Shown in pieces: positions 35,101 to 45,626 of a stretch of DNA of 64,000 bases. The notes below the pieces were generated by a model. It had not been told where the DNA came from. It made no database searches and saw only the letters and a program-made list of their open reading frames with translations. Every line of letters starts with the position of its first letter. Position 1 is the stretch's first letter. The stretch is from Halalkalicoccus sp. CGA53 (GTDB lineage: Archaea > Halobacteriota > Halobacteria > Halobacteriales > Halalkalicoccaceae), in contig NZ_CP144124.1 of assembly GCF_036429475.1 (NCBI RefSeq), positions 62,001 to 126,000 of the forward strand, in the 5' to 3' direction. Made by a program: the position numbers and the translations under genes.

Positions 35101-35288
35101 AGAGAGAGCAATATCGAACAGTAACAGCAGGGTCACCGACCTAGTACTCGATCCATTTGGCGAAATGGTCGGCCTTCGCCCGTAACTGTTCGCCGCGGTC
35201 TTTAGCGGTCAGCCTCTGTATTGGTCTCTGATAATTGTCCGAGGAGACGAAACGTCTATCTGGGTCGGCTCTCAGTTTCCTCTCGAAG

Positions 35289-36695
35289 ATGGACGTAGTC
35301 AACGATCAGGACCTCGTGGTCGTCGGGTGTGGTATCGCAGGACTGAGCGCAGCCAATCGCGCAATCGAACTCGGGTTGGACGTCACCGTCCTTGAGAAAT
35401 CGCCGAAAGAGCATCGTGGCGGGCACACCCGATTCAGCGAGTCGTTTCGTGTCGCGTCGACGGAAGCGGACTTAGAGCCCTACGGGTACGAGTTCGCCAT
35501 CGACGACTACTCGCCCGATGACTTCTACGACGACATCATGAAGCAGACGAACGGCCGGGCCGACGACGAGTTGGCGCGGACGATCGTCGACGAGATCGGA
35601 CCGACGGTCGAGTGGTTAACCGAACGGGGGGTGTCGTGGGATATGGAGCCGCTCAACGTCGGCTACACCGTCGCTCGGACGTTCTTCGACGGCGAGGAAC
35701 TCGTCGCCGAACTTGTCGAGGCAGCCGAACGCGACGGTGCCTCGTTCACCTACCGCGCCGAAGCACACGAACTCCTCTTCGATAGCGGGACAGTCGCCGG
35801 CGTCCGCGCGCGCACCGACGACGGCGACGTCAAGTACAAAGCTGACGCCGTCGTCGTCGCCGCCGGTGGGTACGAATCGAGCGAGGAGAAACGCACCCGG
35901 TACTACGGTCCCGATTACGACGCGATGAAGGTCCGCGGGAGCCGGTACAATACCGGTGAAGGGATCGAGATGGTCCTCAAGGCTGGTGGTCGAGCTACCG
36001 GCCAGTGGGGAGGAGCCCACATGGCGCTGATCGACAGCGAGTCACCGAAGTACGAAGGCGGTGCGAACCGGGTCGACGGCTATCAGTACGGCGTCCTCCT
36101 GAACAACGAGGGAAAGCGCTTTTTCGACGAGGGGGAGGACGCACGCGCACACACATACGCGAAACTCGGTCGAATCATCTTCGAAGAGCCCGGCCACGAG
36201 GCGTTCATCGTGATCGATGACTCGCTTACCGAGCACATGCGAGCGACCGGTCCGGGTGACTGGGTTACGGGCGACACCATTCGAGAGGTGCTCGCGGAAC
36301 TCGGCTGCGAGAACCCAGAACAGGGCGAGCGAACCGTCGAGACATTCAACGAGGCGACCGACCCCGGAGAGTTCGACCCGGACTCGTTGGACGGAAATCG
36401 GACTGAGGGGCTGGACCTCGAGAAGACCAATTGGGCATTACCTCTCGATAGCCCGCCCTATCACGGTTATCGGGTCACTGGTGGCATCACGTTCGGCTTC
36501 GGCGGTGCCGCAACGGACACGCAGGCACGAGCGCTTGATACGATCGGCCGGCCGATTCCGGGCGTTTACGTCGCGGGGAACACGACCGGAGGGCTCTTCT
36601 TTGACAACTATCCGGGGGGGACGGGACTGGCGAACGGGACGGTCTTCGGTCGGATCGCGGGCGAGAAAGCTGCGGAGTACGTCGGAGTCGAGTGA
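35289..36695 (+). CDS. tcuA: FAD-dependent tricarballylate dehydrogenase-like protein
   Basis: A 468-aa flavoprotein of the fumarate reductase/succinate dehydrogenase fold. ATG 35289 puts [20 protein letters not shown] (dinucleotide site) at residues 9-28. Other landmarks are [40 protein letters not shown], and [20 protein letters not shown] at the C-terminus. It is closest to TcuA, which oxidises tricarballylate to cis-aconitate, though related members reduce steroids or fumarate. TGATG coupling to prpF supports tricarboxylate metabolism. Confidence 0.82.
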   Translation: MDVVNDQDLVVVGCGIAGLSAANRAIELGLDVTVLEKSPKEHRGGHTRFSESFRVASTEADLEPYGYEFAIDDYSPDDFYDDIMKQTNGRADDELARTIVDEIGPTVEWLTERGVSWDMEPLNVGYTVARTFFDGEELVAELVEAAERDGASFTYRAEAHELLFDSGTVAGVRARTDDGDVKYKADAVVVAAGGYESSEEKRTRYYGPDYDAMKVRGSRYNTGEGIEMVLKAGGRATGQWGGAHMALIDSESPKYEGGANRVDGYQYGVLLNNEGKRFFDEGEDARAHTYAKLGRIIFEEPGHEAFIVIDDSLTEHMRATGPGDWVTGDTIREVLAELGCENPEQGERTVETFNEATDPGEFDPDSLDGNRTEGLDLEKTNWALPLDSPPYHGYRVTGGITFGFGGAATDTQARALDTIGRPIPGVYVAGNTTGGLFFDNYPGGTGLANGTVFGRIAGEKAAEYVGVE

Positions 36696-37825
36696 TGATC
36701 GGCGATCAACGGACCGTCGAGTGTTCGCTCGTCCGTGGCGGAACCAGCAAGGGCGTATTTATTCGGCGGGACGAACTCCCGGAGACCGACCAAGACGAAG
36801 TCGTCCTCTCATTGTTCGGGAGTCCGGACGACAGACAGATCGACGGCCTCGGCGGGGCGACGTCGACGACCTCGAAGCTGATGATCGTTGAGTCCAGCGA
36901 CAGAGATGGCGTCGACGTCGACTATACATTCGGACAGGTAGCGGTCGATGAGCCGGTCGTCGATTACGGCGGGAACTGCGGAAACCTCACCTGCGCGATT
37001 GGCTCGTTCGCTGTGGACGAGGGGATGGTCGATTTCGACGCGGACACAGACGAAATGACCGTCGAACTGTACAACACGAACACAGGCGCGGAGATCACAC
37101 AGACGGTCCCGCTCAGTAACGGACGGGCGGCGAGCGTGGGGGAGTTCAAGATCCACGGTGTGCCCGGGACCGGCGCCCGGATCGACACGACGTTCCACGA
37201 TCCGGCGGGCGCGGTGACCGACGCACTGTTCCCGCTTGGCGGACCCACAATCGATCTGGCGGTCGACGGCGAGACGATCGAGATGTCCGTCGTCGACGTG
37301 ACGACACCTATCGCGTTCGTGCGGGCCGAAGATCTCGGCCTCACGGCGACCGAGGGTCGCTCAGAGGTAGATGGAAACGAGGAACTGCTCGCCAGGCTCG
37401 AACAGATCCGTGGGACGGTCGCGGCCGAACTCGGGATGGTCGACGACCCAGACCGTGCGTCGGTCGTGACCCCCGGCTACCCGAAACTCGTGTTCGTTGC
37501 CCCCCCGACGGACTATACGACGCCGGAGGGTGGTGACGTCAGAGCCGACGAGATCGACATCGCCGCACGCTACATGAGCATGGGGAAGCTGCATCCTGTC
37601 TACGCAGTAACGGGCGTCTCGTGTACGGCGGCGGCAGCGCTGCTCCCCGGCACACTTCCCGAGGAGGTTGCGTCACCGTCGAGCGGGATGGTTACGCTCG
37701 GGCACCCGAAAGGAACGATGGCGGCGACTGCAGAGGTTGATCCCGACGCTCCGTCGGTCGACGCCGTAACGGTCTACCGGACCCAGCGGCGACTGATGGA
37801 CGGATCCGGCTACTACCGACTATAG
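36695..37825 (+). CDS. prpF: PrpF-family isomerase
   Basis: A 376-aa protein with two diaminopimelate-epimerase-like lobes. It begins [22 protein letters not shown] and contains [33 protein letters not shown] (catalytic Cys) and [14 protein letters not shown], which define PrpF. Relatives isomerise aconitates, methylitaconate or 4-oxalomesaconate. The start ATG overlaps the tcuA stop (TGATG), so the two are translationally coupled and probably act on one substrate. Confidence 0.9.
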   Translation: MIGDQRTVECSLVRGGTSKGVFIRRDELPETDQDEVVLSLFGSPDDRQIDGLGGATSTTSKLMIVESSDRDGVDVDYTFGQVAVDEPVVDYGGNCGNLTCAIGSFAVDEGMVDFDADTDEMTVELYNTNTGAEITQTVPLSNGRAASVGEFKIHGVPGTGARIDTTFHDPAGAVTDALFPLGGPTIDLAVDGETIEMSVVDVTTPIAFVRAEDLGLTATEGRSEVDGNEELLARLEQIRGTVAAELGMVDDPDRASVVTPGYPKLVFVAPPTDYTTPEGGDVRADEIDIAARYMSMGKLHPVYAVTGVSCTAAAALLPGTLPEEVASPSSGMVTLGHPKGTMAATAEVDPDAPSVDAVTVYRTQRRLMDGSGYYRL

Positions 37826-38094
37826 GTCCGACCGAGTTTGGGCTCCGTCAGTACGTTTATCTCGATCGCCATTCGTCCTCACGTGAGATCGACATACACT
37901 TGATGGGCACTGATAATGATACCTTGCTAAACCACCTAAGCATGATGAAAACGTGGGATGGCGAAGGCTGACAACTAGACCGCGTTTGAATAGGCATGGC
38001 ACTGTTTGGTCTCCGTGCATAGGAAGCAGCATCGTGGACCGAAGCCCGACTGTCTGAAAAGCTGCGCAGCGTTGGAATTCTGAGCGGGCGTGTA

Positions 38095-38175
38095 CTACTA
38101 GAACGGATAGCCCCGCTAGTAGGTTTGGAGGCAGTCGGTGTACTTCGCTAGCGCCTGGAACCATCCCTCAATCAG
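38095..38175 (-). pseudogene. Decayed scrap of the same transposase as at 34868
   Basis: The minus strand reads RHLIEGWFQALAKYTDCLQTY-stop, matching GHLVERWSQTLAMRTDRLHTY at 34.9-35.1 kb. The nucleotides around TTTGGAGGCAGTCGGT correspond to TATGGAGGCGGTCGGT there. Confidence 0.55.
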
Positions 38176-38429
38176 ATGGCGATCAACCTAATCAAACCGA
38201 CCGCGCAATCGACACTGCGCGAGAGCGGTTAAGTAACACATGCCGTCAACTAAAAATACAATCTCCGAACGGTCGTAAGAGGTGCTGGCGAGCGAAACAA
38301 AGTCGACGTTCCACACACCTACTTGACCGTCCCTGTGGAATCGCGAAACCATTTAATGGGTTTTGTCTGCCCGGATGGGGCCTGACCGCCCCGCGCCAGG
38401 AACTCGCCGGTCTATCGAACGGTCTCGAT

Positions 38430-38540
38430 CTGATAGGGATCATCGTAATAGCTCATAATTTCTAAATCTCGGATCAAACGACACCGGAGAGGTGAAATCC
38501 CACGAGATCCGATTTGCTTCGATGACCCCTATGAATTCGT
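38430..38540. repeat. Dispersed repeat, copy B
   Basis: Begins CTGATAGGGATCATCGTA and resembles 25691-25800 in the same orientation over roughly 110 bp. It ends about 40 bp before the MaoC-like gene. Confidence 0.6.
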
Positions 38541-38581
38541 CGAAGAGTTTATGTCCTCGGGCTGAATCCTCAGGCGTGCAC

Positions 38582-39091
38582 ATGGTTCGCAATGTGATCG
38601 AGGTTGGTGAGAATCGCTACCGCGAGGACTACGGGAGGTATTATGAGGACTTTACCCCCGGAGACGTGTATGAACACCGACCGGCGCGAACGATAACACA
38701 GACGGATAACATCTGGTTTACACTATTGACGATGAACACCCATCCGCTGCATTTCAACGACGCCTACGGCGAAGATACGGAGTTCGGTGAGTGTCTCGTT
38801 AACTCCGCGCTGACCCTTTCAATCGTCGCTGGGATGAGCGTGAGCGACGTTAGCCACAAAACGATTGCTAATCTCGGCTGGCGAGAGATCAAAATGCCGA
38901 ACCCGGTCTTCCACGGCGATACCCTGTTTGCAGAGAGCGAAGTTATCAACAAGCGATTAAGCGAATCTCGTGAAGGCGACGGCATCGTCACCGTCAAAAC
39001 AACCGGTACAAACCAACACGGTGATGTGATCATGGAGTTCGAACGAAGCATGCTGATTCCGACTCGGGAAAAAGGGATTCCGGGCGAGTAG
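38582..39091 (+). CDS. MaoC-family hydratase
   Basis: A 169-aa hot-dog-fold enoyl-CoA hydratase. ATG 38582 gives MVRNVIEVGENRYREDYGRYYEDFTPGD. The motif ITQTDNIWFTLLTMNTHPLHFNDAYGE carries the catalytic Asp/His region, followed by VNSALTLSIVAGMSVSDVSH and FHGDTLFAESEV. It is similar in layout to mesaconyl-CoA and itaconyl-CoA hydratases. With the CaiB gene at 39788 and the CitE-like lyase at 44646 it could form an itaconyl-CoA route (inference). Confidence 0.88.
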   Translation: MVRNVIEVGENRYREDYGRYYEDFTPGDVYEHRPARTITQTDNIWFTLLTMNTHPLHFNDAYGEDTEFGECLVNSALTLSIVAGMSVSDVSHKTIANLGWREIKMPNPVFHGDTLFAESEVINKRLSESREGDGIVTVKTTGTNQHGDVIMEFERSMLIPTREKGIPGE

Positions 39092-39787
39092 CTGCCCCAC
39101 CGGTTCGAATTCGGATTTCGTGTCGACCGACTAACCAACTACCGAGCGTCAGCGAGGTTACTTCATTGGAGCGCTACGGCAGCGAGCGATCACGATCTGT
39201 GCAACTCATCCTCGAACAAGTTGTCTAAGAACGCACAGCAAGTGGAGCCGGTGTCTGGCGCTCTTCGATTGTGTCCTCGATAACATCCGGATGGATAATC
39301 AGCTCGTACGCGACCGCTCAAGGATACCTACCGTTAATTTCCGAATCGGGGCTTCGCCCGCTCGAGCGGGTAAAACGTTCCGTTATGTGGGCACTGCTCT
39401 CACATTCGGCCTCGCGACCAGTTCCGGCGCCACCGTTCGCGTCCTTTCCTGCTACCCCATAGTGAGCCCGCGACAACAGCGATTTCGGGCATTTGGACTG
39501 CATTACGACGGTAAGCGTCCTACAATGTGGAAAGATTGAACGAGTACAGCGCGTCGCAGCCGGCTAATTCGGTACTGAATTACAGCCATACGGCAGTAAT
39601 ATATGTGATTTCTGATAAATAGAACGATTATTTCGTCCCGTAACACGGAATTATCGCCGTACGACGTGTCACCATGGGCTCGCGGACGAAGTGGAGAATC
39701 TTGACGTTTACTCGCTCGGTTTCGGCTGACTGGGGCGCACTCTACTGTACACGCAATTTATATGACGGCAGGGCATACCTCGCCGTA
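39092..39787. other. Intergenic region before the CoA-transferase
   Basis: About 700 bp. The open frames at 39271-39539 show no family, and the frame upstream of 39788 in phase with the CoA-transferase has no start context. No promoter is clear enough to call. Confidence 0.35.
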
Positions 39788-41014
39788 ATGGGCAGAAAGC
39801 CACTCGACGGCGTCACCGTCGTCGACGTTTCACAGTGGGTAACCGGCGGGTTCGCAACGTTGATGTTGGCAAACCAGGGTGCAGAGGTTATCAAGATTGA
39901 ACGCCCCAACGCCGGGGACGATATCAGGTTCTCCGGCCCACCCTTCGTCGAGGGAGAAGCGCCGTACTACTGGACGGTAAACTACGATAAGAAGAGTCTT
40001 GAGCTTGATCTCAAGAGCGAGGAGGGGAATGCGATAGCGAGGGAACTAATAGCGGAGGCCGACGTCTTCGTCGAGAACTTCAGACCGGGAAAGATCGAGC
40101 AACTCGGACTAGGGTACGATAACCTGCGAGGGGAGAACGAAGACCTCATTTACTGTTCAATCTCCGCGTTTGGACAGACTGGACCCCTCTCTAACCGCGC
40201 CGGCTTAGATCTACTCATTCAGGGGATGTCCGGGGTGATGAGCGTCACAGGAGAGGAAGATGGAGAACCGGTTAAGGTTGGCTTCGCCGTAACCGATCTG
40301 ATCACCGCGATGTGGGCAGCCTTCGCAATCGTGAACGCGTTAAATAGCCGAATCAAAACTGGCTCCGGCGAGTACATTGACCTCGCGATGCTCGATTCAG
40401 TGATACCGTGGTTGACCAAGCAAGCTGGGAACGCATTTGCCGGCGAAGATACCAGGCGGATGGGGAGCCGAGACCCGTTGTACACGCCGTATCAAGCCTA
40501 CGAGGCGAAAGATGGCTACATCATCTTAGCTTGTGGGAACCAGCAAACGTGGAACCAGTTGTGTGAAGCTCTTAGCCGCCCCGACCTCGTCGACGACGAG
40601 CGTTTCACCTCGAATCCGAAGCGGAACGAACACGCGGACGACCTCGAAGTGGAACTGGAAAGAACGCTCCGTGAACACTCCGTGGATTACTGGGTAGAAC
40701 TGCTCGCGGGCGAACACGGGCTCCCGGTAGGTCCACTACACTCCGTCGAGGAAGCGCTCAAGAGCAAGCAAGTCTTATCTCGCGAGATGATCACGAAGTT
40801 GGAACACTCGACGGCCGGCGAGCAACCGGTCATAGAGCATCCCACCAACTATCGGAACGCCGACAACGGGTTCGAAAATCACGCACCAGTGCTAGGCGAA
40901 CACAGTCGAAAGATCCTAAAGGCGCTTGGATACTCTGACGGCGAGATTCAGTCCCTAATCGACGCCGATGTCGTCGGCGAAACTGGAGTCGAATCCGGTG
41001 ATACCACCACATAA
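39788..41014 (+). CDS. CaiB/BaiF class III CoA-transferase
   Basis: Moves CoA between carboxylic acids through an aspartyl-CoA intermediate. 408 aa from ATG 39788 (MGRKPLDGVTVVDVSQWVTG). The catalytic Asp is about residue 141 in RAGLDLLIQGMSG. ENFRPGKIEQLGLGYDNL and IYCSISAFGQTGPL are family hallmarks. Known members include itaconate, mesaconate, benzylsuccinate and formyl-CoA transferases. It lies near MaoC and a CitE-like lyase, which would complete an itaconate pathway. Confidence 0.93.
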   Translation: MGRKPLDGVTVVDVSQWVTGGFATLMLANQGAEVIKIERPNAGDDIRFSGPPFVEGEAPYYWTVNYDKKSLELDLKSEEGNAIARELIAEADVFVENFRPGKIEQLGLGYDNLRGENEDLIYCSISAFGQTGPLSNRAGLDLLIQGMSGVMSVTGEEDGEPVKVGFAVTDLITAMWAAFAIVNALNSRIKTGSGEYIDLAMLDSVIPWLTKQAGNAFAGEDTRRMGSRDPLYTPYQAYEAKDGYIILACGNQQTWNQLCEALSRPDLVDDERFTSNPKRNEHADDLEVELERTLREHSVDYWVELLAGEHGLPVGPLHSVEEALKSKQVLSREMITKLEHSTAGEQPVIEHPTNYRNADNGFENHAPVLGEHSRKILKALGYSDGEIQSLIDADVVGETGVESGDTTT

Positions 41015-41081
41015 GGCAATGTGTCCGATCCATGAGCCCGAGACGGTCCGTGGATCGCCGGACCTCGATTATGACGCTGTG

Positions 41082-41507
41082 TCACTTGACGAGGACGGTC
41101 ACGGGTCGGTCGGCCGAGAGAAGGACCTGCTGTGAAACGCTCCCGAAAATCGCTTTCCCGACCGGACTTCGTCTTCGACCGCCCATGACGATCGTATTGG
41201 CGTCTATTTCGTCGGCAACGTTCACGATCACATCGGCCGGCGTTCCGTGTTCGAATCGTCCGACGGTATCGATCCCGTGCTCCTGAAGAAACTCCACTAG
41301 CACTTCGACGGTCTCCGGCAGATCGTCCTCGTCGAACAGGTCCGTCGAATCCACCTTCCCCATGCCGTCAGCCGCATTGAACTCCTCGAATACATTTAGT
41401 ATCACGACCGAGAGTTCGTCAGTGGTGCTGGGAATGTCGGTCACGAATTCGGCAGCCCGATGACTCAGTTCCTCGTTCTCGTCGATTGGTAGTAGCACCG
41501 TAAACAT
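41082..41507 (-). CDS. Universal stress protein (UspA family)
   Basis: A 141-aa single-domain protein from ATG 41507 (MFTVLLPIDENEELSHRAAEF). The nucleotide-binding signature IVMGGRRRSPVGKAIFGSVSQQVL is complete, so it probably binds ATP. It sits between the CoA-transferase and the AOR/ADH pair, and haloarchaeal catabolic clusters often contain such a protein. No specific partner can be named. Confidence 0.92.
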   Translation of the reverse strand: MFTVLLPIDENEELSHRAAEFVTDIPSTTDELSVVILNVFEEFNAADGMGKVDSTDLFDEDDLPETVEVLVEFLQEHGIDTVGRFEHGTPADVIVNVADEIDANTIVMGGRRRSPVGKAIFGSVSQQVLLSADRPVTVLVK

Positions 41508-41623
41508 GGTAGCAGTCAATGCAATGGCCCGTAATAGGATTTTCTGTAACGATCGGGCCGTCCCGCATTGGAACTATCTTATCGTTTCGGCGTCTCGATG
41601 AATTACCGTAGACGATTGATCGC

Positions 41624-43279
41624 TCACTTCGTATCGCTCACTTCAGGAACGATTCCGTCGTTTGTCCAACCCCGTTCGCTGTAGTATTCGTCCAGGGCGG
41701 CCTCGAGACCGTCGATCTCGTAAGGGAGTTTGTCGTCAGCTCGGTCAAATCCACGGCGATTATTGAACCTGCGCTCGAGGTCGACGATCTTCGCACCCGC
41801 CTCCAGTAGGACGTCGTACTCGGTTCCGAACAGGCGTTCGAACCGCTCGTCGGACATGTAGCTGTTTGCGAATCGACACAGTATCGCGGAGTCCTTGACG
41901 GCTTTCAGGTTCTGCAGTTCGACCAGCAGCGGAGCCTTCCCCTCGAGGCCTTCTGCCGGAATCGTCCCCTCGTACTCCAGGTTGTGCACTTTTGAGTACA
42001 TGTGATCTGCGCCGCGATTTGCCGTCGCGTACCCGAGGGCTCGACCATGAAGTACCCGGCCATCGTGGCCGGGGAATTCAAGCCCCTTCACGGTCCAGTT
42101 CTTCACACCCAGGTCCTTGTGACTCCTGTCGACACCCTCGGCGAGTTGATTGCCCACACCCTTTCGATAAGCGATTTTCTCGATCAGCTCGTGGATCAAT
42201 GCTGTGTCGCCGAACCGGTCGGTTGCCTTCAGATACGCCCCGATGGAGACGCCGGCACTAATCGTGTCCAGACCAAGTGTATCGCACAACTCGTTCGATT
42301 TCATCACGTCGACGATATCGTCGACGAGCAGGTTGCTTCCGAACGAAAACACTGTCTCAAACTCCGGCCCCTCGGTCTCAAGGCCTGTTTCCTCGTCTCT
42401 CGTCGGAAGTTTGCACGCGAAGGCACAGACCGAGCACGTCCCACGTTTGTATTTCTTCGACTCCACGGCGGAGCCATTGATCCCATCGACGCCTTCGTCG
42501 AAGTCCATCCGCTCGAAGTACTGCGTCGGTAGCGAGAACATGTCGTTTTTCAAATCCACCCCACCGGTCGTTCCCTGCCGTTTCATAATGTGGTCTTTCG
42601 TCGCCGCGTCCTGGTGAATGTCCATCGAAGCGGACTCGTCCGGCAAAGGGATCGTCGGACGAGAATCGCCGGCAAATGAGATTGTTTTCACGTTCTTCGA
42701 TCCTAGTACGGCCCCCAGGCCGCCGCGACCGAACGCCCGCGAATTGGACGTCATCAGTGAGGCGTATCGAACGGCGTTCTCACCTGCCGGTCCGATAGTC
42801 ACTAGATGATCGCTCTCCAATCCGTGGCGTTCGTCCATAACCATCGACGTTTCCGGAATCGTCGCCCCTTCGAGATCGGGAATCGGTTCGAACTCGACCC
42901 CGTCGTCGGTTACGTATATCGCCAGTAGTTCGTCGCTCTCTCCGACAAGTTCAACACACGAGTAGCCCGCATCCGCGAAGTTCCGCGACAAGTATCCGCC
43001 CGCATTTGTGGAGACAATCCCGTTGGTCAGCGGGGAGAGGGAGGTCGCGTTCATTCGGCCAGTGAAGCTCATTTGGGATACCTGAAGAGGTCCCGATGAC
43101 AGGTAGAGCCGGTTTCGTTCGCCGAGCGGATCGGCGTCGACCGGAATTCGATCGTATGCGAGTTTCGTTGCCACGCCTCGACCGCCAATGAATGCTTCGA
43201 GAACGTCGTCGATTCGACTCGTAGTCCACGATCGCTCGCTGAGATCTATCGTGAGGAGGTCGCCAGTAGCGTGAAGCAT
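41624..43279 (-). CDS. Aldehyde ferredoxin oxidoreductase family protein
   Basis: A tungsten- or molybdenum-pterin enzyme oxidising an aldehyde to the acid with ferredoxin. 551 aa from ATG 43279 (MLHATGDLLTIDLSERSW); the open frame continues upstream inside the neighbour but is not coding there. The N-terminal pterin domain has FIGGRGVATKLAYDRIP and AFGRGGLGAVLGSKNVK. The [4Fe-4S] ligands are CSVCAFAC (Cys282, 285, 289) and the distant Cys in SAILCRFAN. It lies 73 bp downstream of an Fe-alcohol dehydrogenase, forming an alcohol to aldehyde to acid pair. Confidence 0.92.
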   Translation of the reverse strand: MLHATGDLLTIDLSERSWTTSRIDDVLEAFIGGRGVATKLAYDRIPVDADPLGERNRLYLSSGPLQVSQMSFTGRMNATSLSPLTNGIVSTNAGGYLSRNFADAGYSCVELVGESDELLAIYVTDDGVEFEPIPDLEGATIPETSMVMDERHGLESDHLVTIGPAGENAVRYASLMTSNSRAFGRGGLGAVLGSKNVKTISFAGDSRPTIPLPDESASMDIHQDAATKDHIMKRQGTTGGVDLKNDMFSLPTQYFERMDFDEGVDGINGSAVESKKYKRGTCSVCAFACKLPTRDEETGLETEGPEFETVFSFGSNLLVDDIVDVMKSNELCDTLGLDTISAGVSIGAYLKATDRFGDTALIHELIEKIAYRKGVGNQLAEGVDRSHKDLGVKNWTVKGLEFPGHDGRVLHGRALGYATANRGADHMYSKVHNLEYEGTIPAEGLEGKAPLLVELQNLKAVKDSAILCRFANSYMSDERFERLFGTEYDVLLEAGAKIVDLERRFNNRRGFDRADDKLPYEIDGLEAALDEYYSERGWTNDGIVPEVSDTK

Positions 43280-43352
43280 TATGCGTACGATCGGATGAAA
43301 CCAGCATAATTGTTTTGTGCTGACGGACGTTCTTGAGTCACGATCGAGCGCT

Positions 43353-44540
43353 TCACAGCGCTGTCTCGAGGATGATCCTCGCGTCGGATTCCGAGATCGA
43401 TCGCGGATTCGTTTCGAGATGTCGCGTCGAGGTAACGGCCATCGACGCGAGATCGTCGAGATCGGCCGCCGTAGCGCCGTATTCCCGGAGCCCGTCGTCC
43501 AATCCGACATCGGATCGGAGCCGATGGACGCCTTCGAGGAACGTCGCCGCCTGAGTGCGTCGATCACCCGATGCACCGTACAGCCGCGAGCCAAGGGCCG
43601 CGTACGTCGAAACCGCGGCCGGAAGGTTGTACTCGAGTACCGACGGCATAACGGCCGCGATCGCTACACCGTGCGGAATATCGTACAGTGATTGCACTCC
43701 GTACGCCATAGCGTGTATCGCAGCCTTCCCGCCATTGACGCGGCCGGCCATCGCCATCATCGCTGCTAACGCCATCCCATCTCGAGCGGTAGGCGCGTCG
43801 GCACCGTTGAACGTAGCCTCCCGGAGATTTGCTTCGACAAGTGCCATGGCTTCGGAACACAGCGCGTCAGCGAACGGGTTTGATGAGGTTGAGATCGCCG
43901 ATCCAACGGCGTGTGCGAATGCATCGATTCCCGTCGACCGTGTAATCGAGGGCGGCAAGTCGTCGCTGAGCGACGGATCGACGATCGCTACGTTCGCGAA
44001 CACGTTTGGATCGATGATTCCCTTCTTTTCGTGACCGTTCCGGTCGTCGACAACGACTACAGCCGGGGACACTTCCGCTCCCGACCCTGCCGTGGTGGGA
44101 AGCAAAATCGTCGGCATACCCGGCTTAGGGACATGTCCACGACCGAACGGTTCAGACTCGAGTTCCGGGTTTTCGAGGAGGATCCCTACGGCTTTCGTCA
44201 CATCCATCGAACTGCCACCGCCGACTCCGACGAGCACGTCTGCCCCGGATTCACGGGCGGCAGCGACGGCCGCGTTGACGATCGAAAGCGTCGGATCGGG
44301 CTTAACGCCGTCAAACACGTCCACCTCGAGACCGGCGTCGCGCAAGGATGTCGTCACCGGATCAACGACGCCCAGTTGAACGAGCGAGTATTCGGTGAGG
44401 ACGAGTGCACGGGTACCGAACGAATCCGCGTGGTTTCCCGCGTTGGTCGCCGCGCCACGGCCAAAAACGATCTGGGCAGGTAACTGAACGTCGAAGGACA
44501 CGCTTCGGGTAGTATTCGACTGCGGTAATCCGTTCACCAT
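43353..44540 (-). CDS. Iron-containing alcohol dehydrogenase
   Basis: NAD(P)-dependent alcohol/aldehyde interconversion, 395 aa. Landmarks are VFGRGAATNAGNHADSFG, the cofactor loop VGVGGGSSMDVTKAVGIL, PTTAGSGAEVSP, and metal-site residues in TGIDAFAHAVGSA (Asp) and AIHAMAYGVQSLYDIPHGVA (His, His). It is upstream of the AOR gene and in the same operon. The physiological alcohol is unknown. Confidence 0.92.
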   Translation of the reverse strand: MVNGLPQSNTTRSVSFDVQLPAQIVFGRGAATNAGNHADSFGTRALVLTEYSLVQLGVVDPVTTSLRDAGLEVDVFDGVKPDPTLSIVNAAVAAARESGADVLVGVGGGSSMDVTKAVGILLENPELESEPFGRGHVPKPGMPTILLPTTAGSGAEVSPAVVVVDDRNGHEKKGIIDPNVFANVAIVDPSLSDDLPPSITRSTGIDAFAHAVGSAISTSSNPFADALCSEAMALVEANLREATFNGADAPTARDGMALAAMMAMAGRVNGGKAAIHAMAYGVQSLYDIPHGVAIAAVMPSVLEYNLPAAVSTYAALGSRLYGASGDRRTQAATFLEGVHRLRSDVGLDDGLREYGATAADLDDLASMAVTSTRHLETNPRSISESDARIILETAL

Positions 44541-44645
44541 ATATGGTATTCTGATCCGAGGTGTATCACCTTTATGATGATCATATAATATTTAGTGGGC
44601 CGTCCGGCAGCCACGCTGCGAATCGTCGGAGCACCGATCGGGCGA

Positions 44646-45491
44646 TTACACTTCGTCGGCGGCCTCGGCGAGGGAAATGATTCGTCGCGCTTGCTTGACG
44701 AGCGGTGGATCGATCATTTGCCCGTCGACCTTGAACGCGCCCTTTCCCAACTCGCTGGCGTCGCGTTCAGCTTCGATCACCTTTTTGGCCCACTTGATGC
44801 GGTCGGCGGGTGGCGTGAACGCCCGATTGATCGGTCCGACCTGCGAAGGGTGAATCGCAACCTTGCCATCGAAGCCGAACTGAACCGCGCGCTCGGCATC
44901 CCGCCGGAACCCCTCTCGATCGTTGATATTGGTGAACACCGTATCCAGGGCATGGGCCTCCCCAAACGCAGCGGCCGTGACAACCCGTTGGCGTGCGTAG
45001 AGGATCTCGTCCCCCTCCGGCGTCCTCGTTGCGCCCAGTTGCGCCGCGAGGTCCTCGGCGCCAAGTCCGAGCACGTCGACGTACTCGGAGGCCGCGATTT
45101 CGGGAGCGTTTACGAGCCCGCGACCGGTTTCTACGATCGCAGTTACGAACGCGTTTGAGCCGGTCGTCTCGAGTAGGGAGCCAAGTTCGAGGGTGTCTTC
45201 GACTGACTCAACCATCGGGAGGGCGATCATGTCAGGCTCGGAGTCACCACCTGCGATAGCCTGCAGGTCGGTCTCGCCTCCGTTTTCGAGCCTGTTGATC
45301 CGAACGCCAACCTCTGTCTCCGTGCTCACCTCCGCGAGGATATCGCCGGTCACGTCGCGAGCGAGAGATTTTTCCGACGGGGCGACGGCGTCCTCGAGGT
45401 CAAAGACGACGGCGTCAGCTTCGGACGTCAGCGCCTTTTTCATCATATCTGGCTTATCCCCGGGAGTGTAGAGCGTTGATCTCCGTACCAT
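44646..45491 (-). CDS. HpcH/HpaI (CitE-like) C-C lyase
   Basis: A 281-aa TIM-barrel lyase cleaving or forming a beta-hydroxyacyl-CoA. It begins RRSTLYTPGDKPDMMKKAL with FDLEDAVAPSEK, and has the Mg ligands Glu121 in AIVETGRGLVNAPEI and Asp147 in LGLGAEDLAAQLG. Relatives are citramalyl-CoA, malyl-CoA and beta-methylmalyl-CoA lyases. Converging evidence from CaiB and MaoC nearby favours citramalyl-CoA lyase, by inference. It is followed upstream by a flavin-dependent oxidoreductase on the same strand. Confidence 0.9.
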   Translation of the reverse strand: MVRRSTLYTPGDKPDMMKKALTSEADAVVFDLEDAVAPSEKSLARDVTGDILAEVSTETEVGVRINRLENGGETDLQAIAGGDSEPDMIALPMVESVEDTLELGSLLETTGSNAFVTAIVETGRGLVNAPEIAASEYVDVLGLGAEDLAAQLGATRTPEGDEILYARQRVVTAAAFGEAHALDTVFTNINDREGFRRDAERAVQFGFDGKVAIHPSQVGPINRAFTPPADRIKWAKKVIEAERDASELGKGAFKVDGQMIDPPLVKQARRIISLAEAADEV

Positions 45492-45626
45492 ACGGAGGAG
45501 TCTCGGTCGGGGATGAAATAGATTAGTGTCCTCCTGAACCGTCGCCAGTCGCCCTGCGCATCGAATTGGCGAGGTGTAACCGCCTTTCAGCCCCGTTACC
45601 CGGGCCTCGAAACCGGCCCTGTCGGT

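Larger units (their letters stand above)
37826..38581. other. Intergenic debris
   Basis: Apart from a transposase scrap at 38095-38175 and repeat copy B at 38430-38540, I see no gene. The longer open frames have no recognisable sequence. Confidence 0.4.

Noticed and set aside
35616-36020. Long open frames opposite tcuA and many other GC-rich genes
   Set aside because: They are antisense shadows produced by high GC at third positions and have no family features.
39100-39115. GGTTCGAATTCGG resembling a tRNA T-loop
   Set aside because: No acceptor, D-arm or anticodon stem can be built around it.
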